A stretch of 64,000 nucleotides of DNA from Sycobia sp. Sy_11 (GCA_018907035.1 JACCIC010000170.1:803001-867000), one strand, 5' to 3'. Shown: positions 33,774 through 45,866, counted from the stretch's first letter. Made by a program: numbers and translations. Notes: a model not told the origin generated them from the letters alone.

Positions 33774-33916
33774 CAGTGATACACATCGACTTCAGCAGTA
33801 GATCCGTCTTGAAATGTAAATTTGGTACCATTGATATTAATAATACAAGGCCTCCGTTCTAAAAAGTTTGGTGTTTGGTCCACTATTGATTCCGCTTTTT
33901 TATCACATAAATAAAC
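33774..33916 (-). pseudogene. FMO-A exon 4 with 8-nt deletion
   Basis: Encodes VYLCDKKAES through FQDGSTAEVDV in step with FMO-B for 45 codons, then lacks 8 nt where FMO-B continues L-I-Y-C-T-G. The splice donor GTATTA is kept. Confidence 0.75.
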
Positions 33917-35426
33917 CTGAAATTAGAATTCATTAATGAAGTTAAGGAATCGGTTATTACTTTTTTCAAAATCTATTATCTCTCTTAATAATTTCATTTA
34001 ATTTGGGATACATTTACTATTTTTAAATCCAATATATTGAAAAAATTTCGAATCTTAGTGTAACAAAATTGTCAAAGCATAGTTTATAAATATATAAATA
34101 TATATAAATTAGTTGAAAAATAATTCTTTTTGCATATTTCAGAAAAATTTGTTAAATTAGTTAAACACGTAATTTATATGTAATATAATTTAATATATTA
34201 TGTTTATATAAATGTATTAAATTAGTTTCCGTTTCCGTTCACAATTATCTTAAATTTTATAAACTCCTTTACAGCAAGCATAACTGTATAACATCATGTT
34301 AAATCTATCTTGTAAACTTCAAAATTGGACCCTGACTCTGTACTATAATATATTCTTACAGTCTTTTTTATCGGTCGTACAGTCTTTATAATATAATATA
34401 TTAGCTAAAATAATGACAGTCGGACTGCCTTGTTTATATTCACCCCCGAAGAATCTGAAATAAAACTTATTACTACGATAAATTATATTAACAATTAAAA
34501 ACTAAAAATAAAAATAAAATTAAAAATAAAATTAAACTAACATAATAAATAAAATAAAAATAATAAAAACAATATTCTATGGTAGCAAAAGACAACCTGA
34601 CTGATCCCACCAACTTAAATTTAGATTCACCTTTGGTGTCCGACGTTCGACCCACGGTTCATGAGGACTACACTAAATTGAAAAAACGGCTTATTTATTA
34701 CCACATCCCACTCTCAATTTATTATTAACATTATGACCCCCCACTTCTTAACTTAATGCGAAGACACATTTTAATCAAGTAAGCTTACGAAAAAATACGA
34801 AAAAGTGGCTATATTTCAAAATAAAGAATTTTTTCGTATTACTAAAATATTGTTAATATTAGAAATAATTCATTAACATGTTTATGTTATGTCTGATTTT
34901 AGAGTACTATTCCAATACACTATACTCTAATGATCAAGGTTGAGATACATTAACTGACTCGAAGATAAGAATCAAAAAAGTAAAAGTTTATTAAAAATCG
35001 TATCTTAATTTATATTCCATTTATCTTCAGTTCATTACATGTACTTTTACTAAATCTTTACTTGATTAGAATACATATATCAAATTCACTTGATCAATGA
35101 GGATTTGTTGGTTACCTGTGCAGGTAATAATATATTGTTAATTAAATTCTGTTTCGAATTGAACATATCTGAGTAAATCTTGAATTAATAATAATAATAA
35201 TAGTCCATATCTTATTAAGACATTATGAAAATACAACTAGGAGTCTATATTTTCTTGTTTCAATTATGCGACGCAACTCATGTTTTAGCAAGGATCTTGG
35301 ACATTGTTTTGCGATCAAAAAAAATTCATTGTCCATAATAAAATCCAACGGTTTTGAAGGACGGCCTGCTCATTATAACTTTTTATTAACATATAAGCGA
35401 TCACAATTTAATATAGGTAAATCTAC
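33917..35426 (-). other. FMO-A intron 3
   Basis: AT-rich. Holds a 48-bp dispersed repeat at 34413-34460 and a less AT-rich unassigned block at about 34570-34740. Confidence 0.65.
34413..34460. repeat. Dispersed repeat copy (ATGACAGTC ... CACCCC)
   Basis: Shares ATGACAGTCRGACTG, CTTGTTTA, ATTCACCCC and AATCTGAAA with 41211-41262. Each lies beside an AAAATAAAA-rich tract. Confidence 0.65.
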
Positions 35427-35738
35427 CTTTTTTGCATATTTGCTGATTTCGAGGCTGATATCGATGCCGGAAAAGGAAACGCCGAATATGATAACGGTCT
35501 TACCGGCATAAACCTCTGGTATCCTGTACTGGTGACTGTGTAGATTAATTCCTGTGAAGCTATCGATGCCTGGGATCACGGGCACATGAGGAAAGGTGTA
35601 TCGACCATTACAGAGAACCACAGCGTCGTATATTTTGGTCGTTGTAATATTTGTCGTCAAGTTGCGATAGGTCACGTTCCATTCCACTTGGCCATTAACG
35701 AGTTTTTCGGGCTCTACGAGATCTACCTGCGTACCTAA
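35427..35738 (-). CDS. FMO-A exon 3 (FMO signature and NADPH motif)
   Basis: 312 nt. Encodes YDAVVLCNGRY, the FxGxxxHxxxY signature and FGVSFSGIDI. Confidence 0.85.
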
Positions 35739-37394
35739 CTGCAATATAGTTGGGACTTATTAGGAAGAATCATTAATGGATCGAAAATATGATAAAATGT
35801 ACTATCAAAGGCTCTTAACTAAATTTGTAAACTATGTAATATTGTGGGATTGAATAAACGTCGAATAAATAATGAACTTATAAAGCTGAGTTGGTCGGTA
35901 ATTATATTCTATCTAAATGTACAAAGTAATCTGAATTTTAGTAGTAATTTAATAAATTTTTTTATTTAAGCACACAGAAAAATACTTTAGAAAAATCTTT
36001 CAATTATTTTCATAAATTAAACTGATAAAAAATGCATGATAGAACTTTAAAATTCATTACATTAATACTTAAAAAATTCATACTAGTCAAAGACTTTCAA
36101 AATATTTAAAGTAGTTTGTGAATAAAAACGAACACCATAAGAGTAATGTATTGCTCTGTTAAGCTGCAGTCGGCGTTTTAGCATATTTAAAAATAACTAT
36201 GAAGAATTCTTAGCTTATTAATATCTAATGGCTTCACCGCATTGTGAAACTGAAGAAAGCATATTCCATACTGATTCAGTATTGGATCCAGTAATAATGC
36301 TAGATACGTGCAAGCTACTGTCAGTACTCAAGATCGTGGAGAGGACTGAAATCAATCTTAGGATGTTAGTGGAGAATAATATAGGATAATATAGGATAAT
36401 GTAGGATAATGTAATATAATAGAGATAATGGAAGACCTCCTATTTATGTGCCTTTCTACAAAGTGGTATTCCACTATTCGACAACCATTATCGAGAACAG
36501 TCACAGCTATATTTTTAACAGTCTTTGATTTTTTACTTTTAAGTTTTAACTGTTAAGTTTTTTTACATTTTTAGTTTAAACTTTTGGCTGTTAGGTCTTC
36601 TTCTATCAAAGTATATTCTAATTTTTAATAAAACATTGCTACGGTACCGATTATTCTAATTCCTTCATTATGTACATTATATTGAATAAAATTTTATTTA
36701 TTAATTTTAATATTAAAAGTCAATAGATTATGGATCCAACTCCTTTTGCAATAAAAGAAAGTTTACTGAAAGTGTGAAAAGCTATACGTTCGTTAAAGTA
36801 AAGTATAAAGTACAAGGCTTAATTTTCACTACAAAAATGTAAATTTTTTTAAAAGTTTCAATACAAAAATTTAATAACGATAATTATTTATTCAACATAA
36901 ATAATTATTTCACTTGAAGCCAACCGATTGCAAACGACATTGTTATAAACATTCAAATTCATTGATCATAAAATAAAACAATATAAAATAGTAATGCGAA
37001 ACATAGCTTTCGAAGATTGGACACAGTAATTTAATTATAAGAAAGGTGATTTTGGAAACTTATACCAAAAATATGAAATAATTCGGAAAATATTAATTTT
37101 GATACTGAATTCAAAATTCACATATAATATAATACCGATAATCTTAGTGCGCTGCTTAAGACATCGCTTGTAAATATATCATTAGATCACCTATCAAAAT
37201 ACTAGTGGGCAATATTTTTCTTAATTTATCGTTTTTATTACAAGCAGTTCATGCGCTGAAGAAAAATTTTCTACTTTTATACCAAAAGATGCTTAACATA
37301 AAACATGCTTAAAAATATTAATGAAATTTAAATTTAGATTTTTAATACATTAGATCGAGATTTACAATAACAATGATTCATAATAATTGCTCAC
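35739..37394 (-). other. FMO-A intron 2
   Basis: AT-rich. Includes a short tandem repeat ATAGGATAAT at about 36378-36422. Otherwise nothing recognised. Confidence 0.65.
36378..36422. repeat. Short tandem repeat, unit ATAGGATAAT
   Basis: Four or so 10-bp units with G/A variation. Confidence 0.8.
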
Positions 37395-37536
37395 CTTGAT
37401 ATGTGGATAGAGATTGAAATGCTCAGCGTAATCTAAGAGGTACTGAAGAATTACGCTGTGAGAGACAAATGATGGACCATCAGAATTTTTCAAAGGAAAA
37501 TCCGGTAGTTGCATTAATTCTTTTGGTGTGTTTGTT
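37395..37536 (-). CDS. FMO-A exon 2
   Basis: 142 nt, donor GTGAGC. Encodes LMQLPDFPL and SVILQYLLDYAEHF, the region contacting FAD in FMOs. Confidence 0.8.
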
Positions 37537-37800
37537 CTGCAATATAAGGGAAAATTTATGATAAATAAAAAATAAAATCACAAGTTCTTAAAAATTATAC
37601 TCAGTAATATAATTACTTATAATACATTTAACAATGAAAAAATAAATATACATTCTTCATATTAGGCTTTCCATTGGACTGCGAATTCGAATATAAAGCT
37701 GTATTCATTAAATTACTTCTAAAAATTTTGCTTTTCATTATAACTTTCGCTGCTGTAATCCGTCCTTCATTGCAATTTATATCTTGTCTTTTGAACTCAC

Positions 37801-37998
37801 CTTAGGTTTTTGTACATACTACTGTACATGATATTGCCCGTGTTATCAATATCCATTTGATTTGTATACACCCAGGTACCACCGATTTGTGGCCTCTGTT
37901 CAAATACATCGACAACAGAATTGCCGGATCGAGATAGTATGTTTTTGGTAATAATGAGGCCAGCAGGACCACTGCCAACTATGGCCATACGAATGATG
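37801..37998 (-). CDS. FMO-A exon with FAD-binding GxGxxG
   Basis: 198 nt, AG acceptor at 38000-37999, donor GTGAGT. Encodes IVGSGPAGLIITKNI and IGGTWVY. Same length as the FMO-B counterpart. Confidence 0.8.
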
Positions 37999-38930
37999 CT
38001 GAAAGTGAAAAAATAAGATGAACTTGTTAATGTAAGGATTATCATCTTAAGACATAGTCAAGTAGTGTAGTATTCTTATGAAAACGACACTGCCGATGTC
38101 CTAGCTAAATTTTAGTATATCGAAAATTATATAGCAATGTAATATCGATATTTTCGAGAAACTGTATAATAACTGTACTGCGCTATTTTGTAAAAGACCA
38201 AAGGATAAATTGAAAAAAATTTGAATCGAATAAATATTTATAACACAAAAGAAACGTATCAGATAGAAATTTTTGGAAAATATTAACAAATTTAATTTTA
38301 AATAATTTACTTAGTAATTCTGAATTATTGAAATTACCTACAAATTTAACGATTCACTAAATCTATCTATTTTTAACTATTAACTAAATTTATTTATTAA
38401 CTAAAGCTGTTTTACCTTCGCTTTTCTGTTGGCATTTCAGCACGTGGAACTGCGTTACTTTCACGTTACTACCACCACTAACTGGAATACTTTTATTATT
38501 TTTAGATTTATTTATTATTTTATTTAAAATATAAATTCTGCGCGCAGTAACGCGAAGGCAAATGGCTTTAGTTGATCGATAAATATAATACAAGACTAAA
38601 AAAAGAAAAAATAAACAAATAATTTCTGCAAATCAATAATAATTATTCAGACTGAATCAACCGATTCCCCTAAGTATGCCCCTCACTGTGCGCTTAACAA
38701 TGAATATTGTATGTCCACCTATTCTTAACTTTACCTACGGAAACTCAGAGACAGAATGAAAGAGCAGGAAATTCAAATACGCGCGCACCTCTACCTGTGC
38801 CAGACTGCCAGTTAGTATAGCAGTTTGGCGCTATACCGTAAGATGTCACACCGATGTCAAAATCGTCTAGGGTTCCTATACTTTCAGTGGAATCCGCGGA
38901 AGGCATAGTGAATTGGAGACATCATCAACC
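37999..38930. other. FMO-A upstream region / unplaced 5' exon
   Basis: The first 100 bp resemble the region upstream of the FMO-B first exon (shared ATAAGAATACTA motif), so homologous non-coding DNA was duplicated. No clear 5' exon was found. Confidence 0.5.
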
Positions 38931-39393
38931 AAGATAAACATGGATAGAAGCGTAAAGCCCATATGAAAAGTGTCACAACCCCGAGGTAAGTTGCTACCTC
39001 GACATAAAGATGGCACAACCATTTCGAACCCGATGGTAATAATTTTGTGCATACTACGCCAGTCCCTGTTTTATCATTTCACATACTGACAATAATTACA
39101 TTATTTAATTAACTCCACTTCTTCAAGTAATACTGAAGTATTTTTGTGAAGAATTACAGTTTTTTACTTATTACACTTCAACAAGTATATATATTACATG
39201 CAGAAGTTTAGTTAGTAAGAAACTGTAATTGCCGTCGGTATGTAGTGGTAAAACAGGGACTCGTAGTGTGCCAAAAACTATTATCAGCGTATTTCGAAAT
39301 GTTCATGCCATCTGTATGTCAGGGTAGTAACTTACCTCAAGCTTGTGACAATTTTTATTTGATGGGCTTTACGCTTCTATCGATGTTTACCTT
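38931..39393. mobile_element. Long inverted-repeat (foldback/MITE-like) element
   Basis: Arms of about 170 bp (38931-39100 and 39221-39393) are inverted copies. For example ATAGAAGCGTAAAGCCCAT at 38944 matches the inverse of ATGGGCTTTACGCTTCTAT at 39362, and GTCCCTGTTTT at 39062 matches AAAACAGGGAC at 39250. The arms are diverged by about one fifth and flank about 120 bp of AT-rich spacer. There is no coding capacity. Exact outer ends and target duplication are uncertain. Confidence 0.8.
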
Positions 39394-41098
39394 CGTGAAA
39401 ATCGATGAACAAAACATAGCGCGCGCTATTTTAATTGAAGCAACATGAATGTTAAAGACAATATTGAAATTGTAAAAGCTTATTTATAGTAGAAAATAAT
39501 ATAAGTAAATATAATGGGTTCCCATGTACTGTATATAAATAAATTTTTTTGTGTACAATTGTCAAAATACATATTCAAACAAAGAATAAAAATACAATCA
39601 CGATGGATTTTAATTGGAAATATTGACTGACGGTGACAAAGATGATGAAGAATGGAATCACAAGAGAACTCTTCAATAGCCGAGTAATCAATTACCTCCA
39701 TGTGGATTCTATATATGAGATATGATGAATAAATGAATCCACTTTTTTTGTTCAAATGGAGCTTTTTTATTTACTTTTAATTAAATTCTATATGAAATAG
39801 CATTTTTACATTTATGTTACTTAATATATAATAACAGACTAGGTTAACTTCTTTAATATTTTCAACGTATGATTTATTGTATAATTATGCTATATGAAAC
39901 GTTTTTACTAATATAATAATATATAAGTTTATAAATTTATTTGTATAATCGATTCATATATTTTTCACTATGTTGTAGAAAAATTTATAAAATCTGCCTA
40001 TATCTAAATATAGGCACATTTCTCTTAATTAATATGTTTAAATAATTCAGTATAATACATTAAACATAAACTAATTTTGATTGCATACATATATTCATTT
40101 TCTAAACTAGCCTTAGCTCAATGAACTGACATTATTTTGTTCTTATTTTCATTTCGCATTATCTACACACTTAATTATGGTAAGGCTTCTTTATAAAATT
40201 AATTAATTTCTCCTTAATTGATTATATTAATTTATTGAAATATATTAATTAAAAGAAATTTGTATGTATTTTAGATATAGCAGACTCTTTAAGTTTTTCT
40301 ATAACATAGTGAAACATTATACAAAATATTATTCAATTTAAAATCTTATATATTGTTTTATTAGCGAAAAGATATCATATAATATAATCACGGAATAAAT
40401 CATGCATTGAAAGTATCAAGTATCCGGATTACTACATATAAAGTCAAAGGAAACTAAACCTGCTATTTCATACGGTATTTAGTTAAAAATAAATATAGAG
40501 AAGCTCTGTTTGAACAAAAGAAAGGTAAAAGATTCGTTTGTTCTTCATATTTGATTTATATATTCCTCGTGGAAGTGATTGGTTACTCGGTCACTGTAGC
40601 CACGGCCACGGTCCTTGGCAGTCGATCCTGAATTTATATTCAAGTACAGAATTGAAGGCCTCGCGAATAAATCATCCGAGAGGTAAATAACAATAATATA
40701 AATCAAATATTCGCACGATAAAGAAAAAAAAGATAGAAAAGGCGATCGTAATTTGGTACACTGGAGCTGAGATCTCAATTTTGTGCATGCACGTGGAATA
40801 GCCATTTCTATAATCACAGCCAAGGCATCACACCTTAAGCAAAACTGCCCAACTTCAACGTATCCCTCTTCCCACCTCGCTCCTGTACCTCTTTGCCCTT
40901 AGCAGACTATCGTCTTTCAAAGGCGTTCATATCACTAATAAAAATAACTATCCATTATATAATTTACATGAATAAATTTCAAATTACCCATAAAAATATT
41001 TTATATTTGTTAAAACACTATCTTACACTTGAATATTTGTTATATTTATATAAATTAATAAATATTTTTTTATTGGTCTTACAGTCCAATCAATTCAA
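39394..41098. other. Intergenic, nothing recognised
   Basis: AT-rich. A slightly GC-richer patch at 40560-40890 has no recognisable coding sequence. Confidence 0.45.
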
Positions 41099-41118
41099 TC
41101 TAAAAATAAAATAAAAAT

Positions 41119-41149
<31 letters not shown>

Positions 41150-41190
41150 TAAAAATAAAAAATAAAAATAAAAATAAAATAAAAATTAAA
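41099..41190. repeat. (AAAATA)n low-complexity tract
   Basis: About 15 irregular AAAATA/AAAAATA units. Confidence 0.95.
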
Positions 41191-41210
41191 TTAAAAATTA
41201 AATTAAAATT

Positions 41211-41262
41211 ATGACAGTCAGACTGTCCTTGTTTACATTCACCCCTGTAGACTAATCTGAAA
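41211..41262. repeat. Dispersed repeat copy (partner of 34413-34460)
   Basis: Shares ATGACAGTC, GACTG, CTTGTTTA, ATTCACCCC and AATCTGAAA with the intron copy. Confidence 0.65.
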
Positions 41263-41548
41263 ATAAAATATTAGCTGAAAAAATTCTTTGTTAGTAAATT
41301 GTTATATTTATATATTATTAATTTATATAACAATTCAATTGTTATATTTATATAAGTTGTCTCTTAATTAATTAAATTGTTCCATGCATTTTAGAAATAA
41401 ATATTGTTTTTATTATTGACTTCCTTCATTGTATTCAATGCATTCTGGGTCATTATGCAAGGAATCATTCAATTTTTCCTGTAGCATATGTATTGCGTCT
41501 TTGTTTACAATTTAGCAAGTTAAATTAAATTGAAGTGCGTTAGATGTG

Positions 41549-41612
<64 letters not shown>

Positions 41613-41697
41613 TGTATGTATATGTATATATATATATATATACATATACATACATATATATATGTATGTATATGTATATATATACATATATATATAT
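41549..41697. repeat. (TA)/(TATG) microsatellite
   Basis: 149 bp of TA and TATG units directly before the SINE. A long open frame across it is an artefact of the repeat. Confidence 0.95.
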
Positions 41698-41893
41698 GAG
41701 GCCTACGATGGCTCGATCGCTAGAGCGAAGGACTAGTAACTTGGTGATCCGAGTTCGAATCCCGGTCTCGGCCGATTGACACAGACACCGCTGTAATAAT
41801 TTACATGTGCTTTGTTTACAAACACATCGTAGACCTCCGTCGCTGATTAGCACCGATATTTGGAGGCATAAATAGGGCGACGTTAAATAACAA
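41698..41893 (+). repeat. tRNA-derived SINE, full-length copy
   Basis: The head resembles a tRNA: GATGGCTCGATCGCTAGAGC in the A-box position and GAGTTCGAATCCCGG as a strong B box about 40 bp later. A body of about 110 bp follows, ending GGCGACGTTAAATAACA and an ATA-rich tail. Recurs at 31687, 45629, 55758 (minus) and 56829. Confidence 0.8.
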
Positions 41894-43507
41894 TATATAT
41901 ATATTATTTTCTCACGAAAGACATTTCTGCAATGAGTAAGTGGCCAATACGTGAAATCCCTTACTCGACACTTGAGCACGTCAGCACTTATGTACAACGG
42001 TACGCATTTCCGAAAGGTACACGACACCCTTTCTAACTACTCGTAGCACTAGGAACCGGAACATCTACGAAGCGACTGTGTTGATAGCGCCGCCTGTACT
42101 TGTATAAATAATTTCGGACCCTAATTTAGCCAGGTCGAAAAATGAACAGTGAACACTATTGTCAGTTTCTCCTTGTAGTTTTTTGTATTATTTCCATCAT
42201 TTTCTCCGAATTAGAACGGCTCTCTCTCTCTGTTTTTAATACACATGTATTGTGAAAGGAGTAAACTCCGGGAGGTGGAAATGAACAGGCAGGAGTAAGA
42301 AAAATAAAAGAAAAAAAACTAATTTCGCGGAAAATGATAGATCCACTTGATTCGGTGTAAAAACCCCTTCGGAGTAAGGGGAAAAGCCGAATCAAGCTGT
42401 CACGAAAATTAGATTTATTTATTTATGAACATGTAATAAATGTTTTACAATAATAAATATACAAATTGTTGAAATCAACCTGTAGCCAAATATAATAAAG
42501 AAGTAAATTAAATAATAATTACATTAACTTAAATAATAACGCCATAACACTCCTTACAAAAAAAACGCAGATGAAACTTACAAATACATACACTCGTGCG
42601 TACCAATCGTGTCGCGATATACACGGCAATCGTCGGCCTCTGTGCCGGCGGTGATCGGCGCCAGCAGGTATTCAATGAGCTGGGCGCTAGTCGGGAAGCG
42701 AGACGTCCAGAAGACGCGCCACGGTGCTCCGACGTCTCGGACACGGGTTCAGCCCTCGCCCCGTGTGCGTCTGGACAATTCCACGGCCGGCGGATTATCG
42801 CAGCGACGTTCGCTCAGAGCGCTGAAGCACCCTACCAGACAGCGCTCAACGTGTCCAGTCCGCTAATCACCCGTGTAAACGCACACAAACTAACGATAGC
42901 ACACTAATAACTTACGAACAAATGTACAACATACACAAAAATGCACACAATGTTAAAATACGCAAGCACTAAATCACTACACACGATTCTATAGTTTGAA
43001 TTCTGTACAAGTCTCACACAGAAAACCCGATCGAAAAGAGAACTACATAGAAGAAAACCAAGCGATATATGCGCCTAGAATGCTCAAGCTGAACTGAAAC
43101 AGAAATCATGCACACACTGTCAGGAAAACGACGCCACCTTGTAAGATTTTACAATCCAACTCGCCCGCCCCCTCGCCACGGTCGACGCTTCAGCCCCGAG
43201 GTTGGGCTCGCTTGCGAAGGGACGACAGTCGGCCGCGTCACGAGCTGGTCGCAGGTATTCGAACGCTAACACGTGTGCGCATCATGTTCTTACTCGGGGC
43301 ATTTTGCTCATTACGGCGGAGCCTTATACCCGCTTGATGCTATTGTAAATTCGATTCAGTGCCGTGGGAAAACTCGTAACCGGAGAAATTCTAATAAAAC
43401 GTCACGCAAATGAAAATAAAACCATAAATCTCATCCGGTCAAAATCGAGCGATCCTTTTACATTTTAGTAGAATCTGTATTTCTCATGCGAGCAAACTAT
43501 GCGAACA
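41894..43507. other. Unassigned region with GC-rich block
   Basis: 42596-42870 and 43140-43260 are much richer in GC than the surroundings. TATAAATAA near 42101 and a cluster of AATAAA-like motifs near 42430-42460 could suggest LTR or promoter sequence, but no paired LTR or coding motif is visible. A 51-nt hairpin lies at 42346-42396. Confidence 0.4.
42346..42396. repeat. Nested hairpin
   Basis: Outer perfect 10-bp stem CTTGATTCGG / CCGAATCAAG encloses an inner CCCCTT / AAGGGG stem with a 6-nt loop. Confidence 0.85.
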
Positions 43508-43597
43508 CTCTCTCTCTCCCTCTCTCTCTCTCTCTCTAACTCTCTAACTCTCTCTCTCTCTCTCTCTCTCTCTCACTTTCTTTCTTTCTTTCTTTTC
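43508..43597. repeat. (CT)n / (TTTC)n microsatellite
   Basis: About 67 bp of mostly CT units, then TTTC units. Confidence 0.95.
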
Positions 43598-45421
43598 TCA
43601 AGCGCGACGAGTGACGCGGCCTTTAATAGCTTGAAAACGGTACTCTGTCTTCGACATTCGAACTGTTCACAGCCATTTCTCATGCCAAGTATATCTAGCA
43701 GTTTATACGTTGTTTATTTTAAAGGAAGCTACGTTCTTCTTCTAGATAAATTCACTCGTCTCACATATAGAACCGGTCGCGTAAGTGTTTCAGAATGAAC
43801 TTTGCGCTGGTTTATGTGTATCGTGCGAATAGAAACTTTATAATGGTTTACTATACATCTCTATGCGCATTTTTCGGCGTTGTCGGCGTATTTAAAAGAT
43901 TAAGGGGATTGTGGCAGTTGGACGCGAACCAGAGTGTATCTGTGAACTTGGCATTAAGGCCTTGTTGAGGGCCCATTTGCTACCATGCGTGTCAAAGGCT
44001 GTCCCCGTTTTCTGAGATGTCAGGAGTCACCAGGTAGCGTAGGACGAGTGCCAGAACACCCCTTTCACCTTGGCCTCACCTCTAATGTGTCAGGATTTCA
44101 TTGGCAAGGGAGCTCTCGCAACAACTTTTATTTGCGTGTTTTTGCTATTCTTTTATGCAAATTTTTTATCATTTTGTGAATTAGTGTTTAGATCTTGTTT
44201 TAAATAGTATCAGATATATTGTAATTTATGTAGCTACTGCGTGAAAGTTTTTTAATGCCATGTTATTTATTTAATTACAATAATATATCAGCATCATCAT
44301 CATTGCAGACAGTCAATATTATTATTATTTAATTTATTATATTTAATTATTAGATTTAAATAATTATTATAGTCCTTTCTTATTAGTTGATTTATATTTA
44401 CTTTCATGATATATATTTACTTATTGTATTTTGGAGTAGTCAATAATTTTTTCGATTGCTATTTCAACAATCTATAACTGTATTTATTATTTTTCATTGT
44501 ATTATTAGATGCTTTATAAAAAAGTTTTATTATTATTATTATTTGCACCATAACATTATTTTCGAATTCGAACTTTTATTTTATTTAACAAATCAACTTA
44601 GCAAAAACCAAGTTACAGGAAGAAAGGAAAACTTGCTTCCCAAAGCAAATAATTATAACAAAATCATCGAAATTCAGAATAAAATTAAACAAGAAAATGA
44701 ATTATACAAATATATATTATAAATTATGTATAAATATGACCTAATTTTGATGTTTAATTGAAAATCTTTTAATATATAATTGCTATTTGAATATCTATTT
44801 ATACTGCTTTTAATATATAATTATCATTCGTTGTGTATTAATATTAGTTTACGTACAATAATTTTATCTTGAAGACATTTATAATATACTTAAAATTCAT
44901 GAAAATTAAAATTGAATAAAAATGCAAAAGCTTTTAAACGTATTATTTTCTATATATTGTTTGATTTTAATAATATATTACAATAGAATCATTTGTATTA
45001 TATATACTTATTAAAATAATATAAAAGCTTGTTGCACCATGTTAAGTCTTAAATAACGTAAATTAAAAAATATTTGTTGATGATATTGCGAATACTGTAT
45101 ATTGGATAATATAACTAAAAGAGTGTGATTAGTATTTTTTGTTATATTCTTATAAAACTTATATGGATTGTATTTTTATTGTCAATTCACTGTATTTTAT
45201 ATATTTAGAATTGAAACGATTAAACATCGAAAACAGTTCATGTTGCATGCACAGGATTGCAGATTTAAAGAAACTCCAGCATGTTAATGCGTATTATTGA
45301 GGGGCCTTCCAAGCGGTGTTATATATTTAACTTATTCTATTTGATAAATTGTATAACTAACAAGGGAAAATTACACTTACTGGAGAACCAAATTTTATCA
45401 ATAGGAGAAAAATGTATAGAA
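43598..45421. other. Intergenic, nothing recognised
   Basis: 43600-44180 is of mixed composition with no motif I recognise. The rest is strongly AT-rich. Confidence 0.4.
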
Positions 45422-45465
45422 TTAACCTATAGACTGCCGGACTGGCTCATATATGAGCCACCTGT
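45422..45465 (+). other. Possible piggyBac-like terminal sequence
   Basis: TTAACC followed by a perfect 18-bp palindrome TGGCTCATATATGAGCCA at 45443-45460. piggyBac-like elements insert at TTAA and often carry subterminal inverted repeats. No opposite end or transposase is seen here, so the call is weak. Confidence 0.25.
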
Positions 45466-45628
45466 GACCTTGACAGCTACTCTAGAGATATGAGGTGTTT
45501 TTATGTATAAATTTTGCATATCAAAAATATCAATTTAAACGAAAACAATGCCAATTTCAATGAATAATTTTGCATGTCCCAAGAACTTGGCATTCTTATT
45601 TTTAACTTTAAATTATATATTAACATTA

Positions 45629-45660
45629 GAGGCCTACGATCTACGATCTAGCTCGATCGC
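45629..45660 (+). repeat. tRNA-derived SINE, 5' fragment
   Basis: GAGGCCTACGAT is followed by a local duplication of CTACGAT and then GCTCGATCGC, matching the SINE head at 41698. The sequence then turns to A/T runs. Confidence 0.6.
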
Positions 45661-45866
45661 TTTTATTTTTTTGAATAATTTTTTAAAAATTTATTCAAAA
45701 AAACAAACAAAATCCATTAATTTAAAGCATAAAAATTGTTATATATATCAGAGTTACGTCTGTATGAAAGAATACGAAATTCTTTTCACAACATCGAAAG
45801 GGTTTTACCATAGAGAACTGCTGTAAAGAACTTCACTTTGTATATAACTGTTAATACTAATTTAAG

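Larger units (their letters stand above)
31896..37998 (-). pseudogene. FMO-A: flavin-containing monooxygenase, six exons seen, probably frame-broken
   Basis: Exons on the minus strand: 37998-37801, 37536-37395, 35738-35427, 33916-33774, 33691-33417, 32072-31896. Family role: FAD- and NADPH-dependent N- and S-oxygenation; insect members include senecionine N-oxygenase of moths. Motifs: FAD GSGPAG in IVGSGPAGLI; the FMO signature F-x-G-x3-H-x3-Y in FTGINLHSHQY; NADPH GVSFSG. All exon lengths equal those of FMO-B except exon 4, which is 143 nt against 151. The 8 missing bases fall at the conserved I-Y-C-T-G-Y motif, and splicing exon 4 to exon 5 gives a stop within four codons; retaining the 82-nt intron also gives an immediate stop. 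An ATG lies at 37988, but the phase-2 acceptor at 37999 suggests another 5' exon. Confidence 0.8.

Noticed and set aside
38390..38593. 67-codon frame as the missing FMO-A 5' exon
   Set aside because: No donor in phase 2 and no signal-peptide-like or FMO-like sequence.
41698..41775. A tRNA gene
   Set aside because: B box is good, but the acceptor stem and anticodon arm do not fold properly and the sequence is repeated with a 110-bp body: a SINE head.
41512..42027. 171-codon open frame rich in Tyr and Ile
   Set aside because: It is the translation of a (TA)n/(TATG)n microsatellite joined to SINE sequence; no protein-like composition.
42596..42907. 103-codon frame in the GC-rich block
   Set aside because: Open frames occur in three frames at once as expected of GC-rich DNA; no domain recognised.
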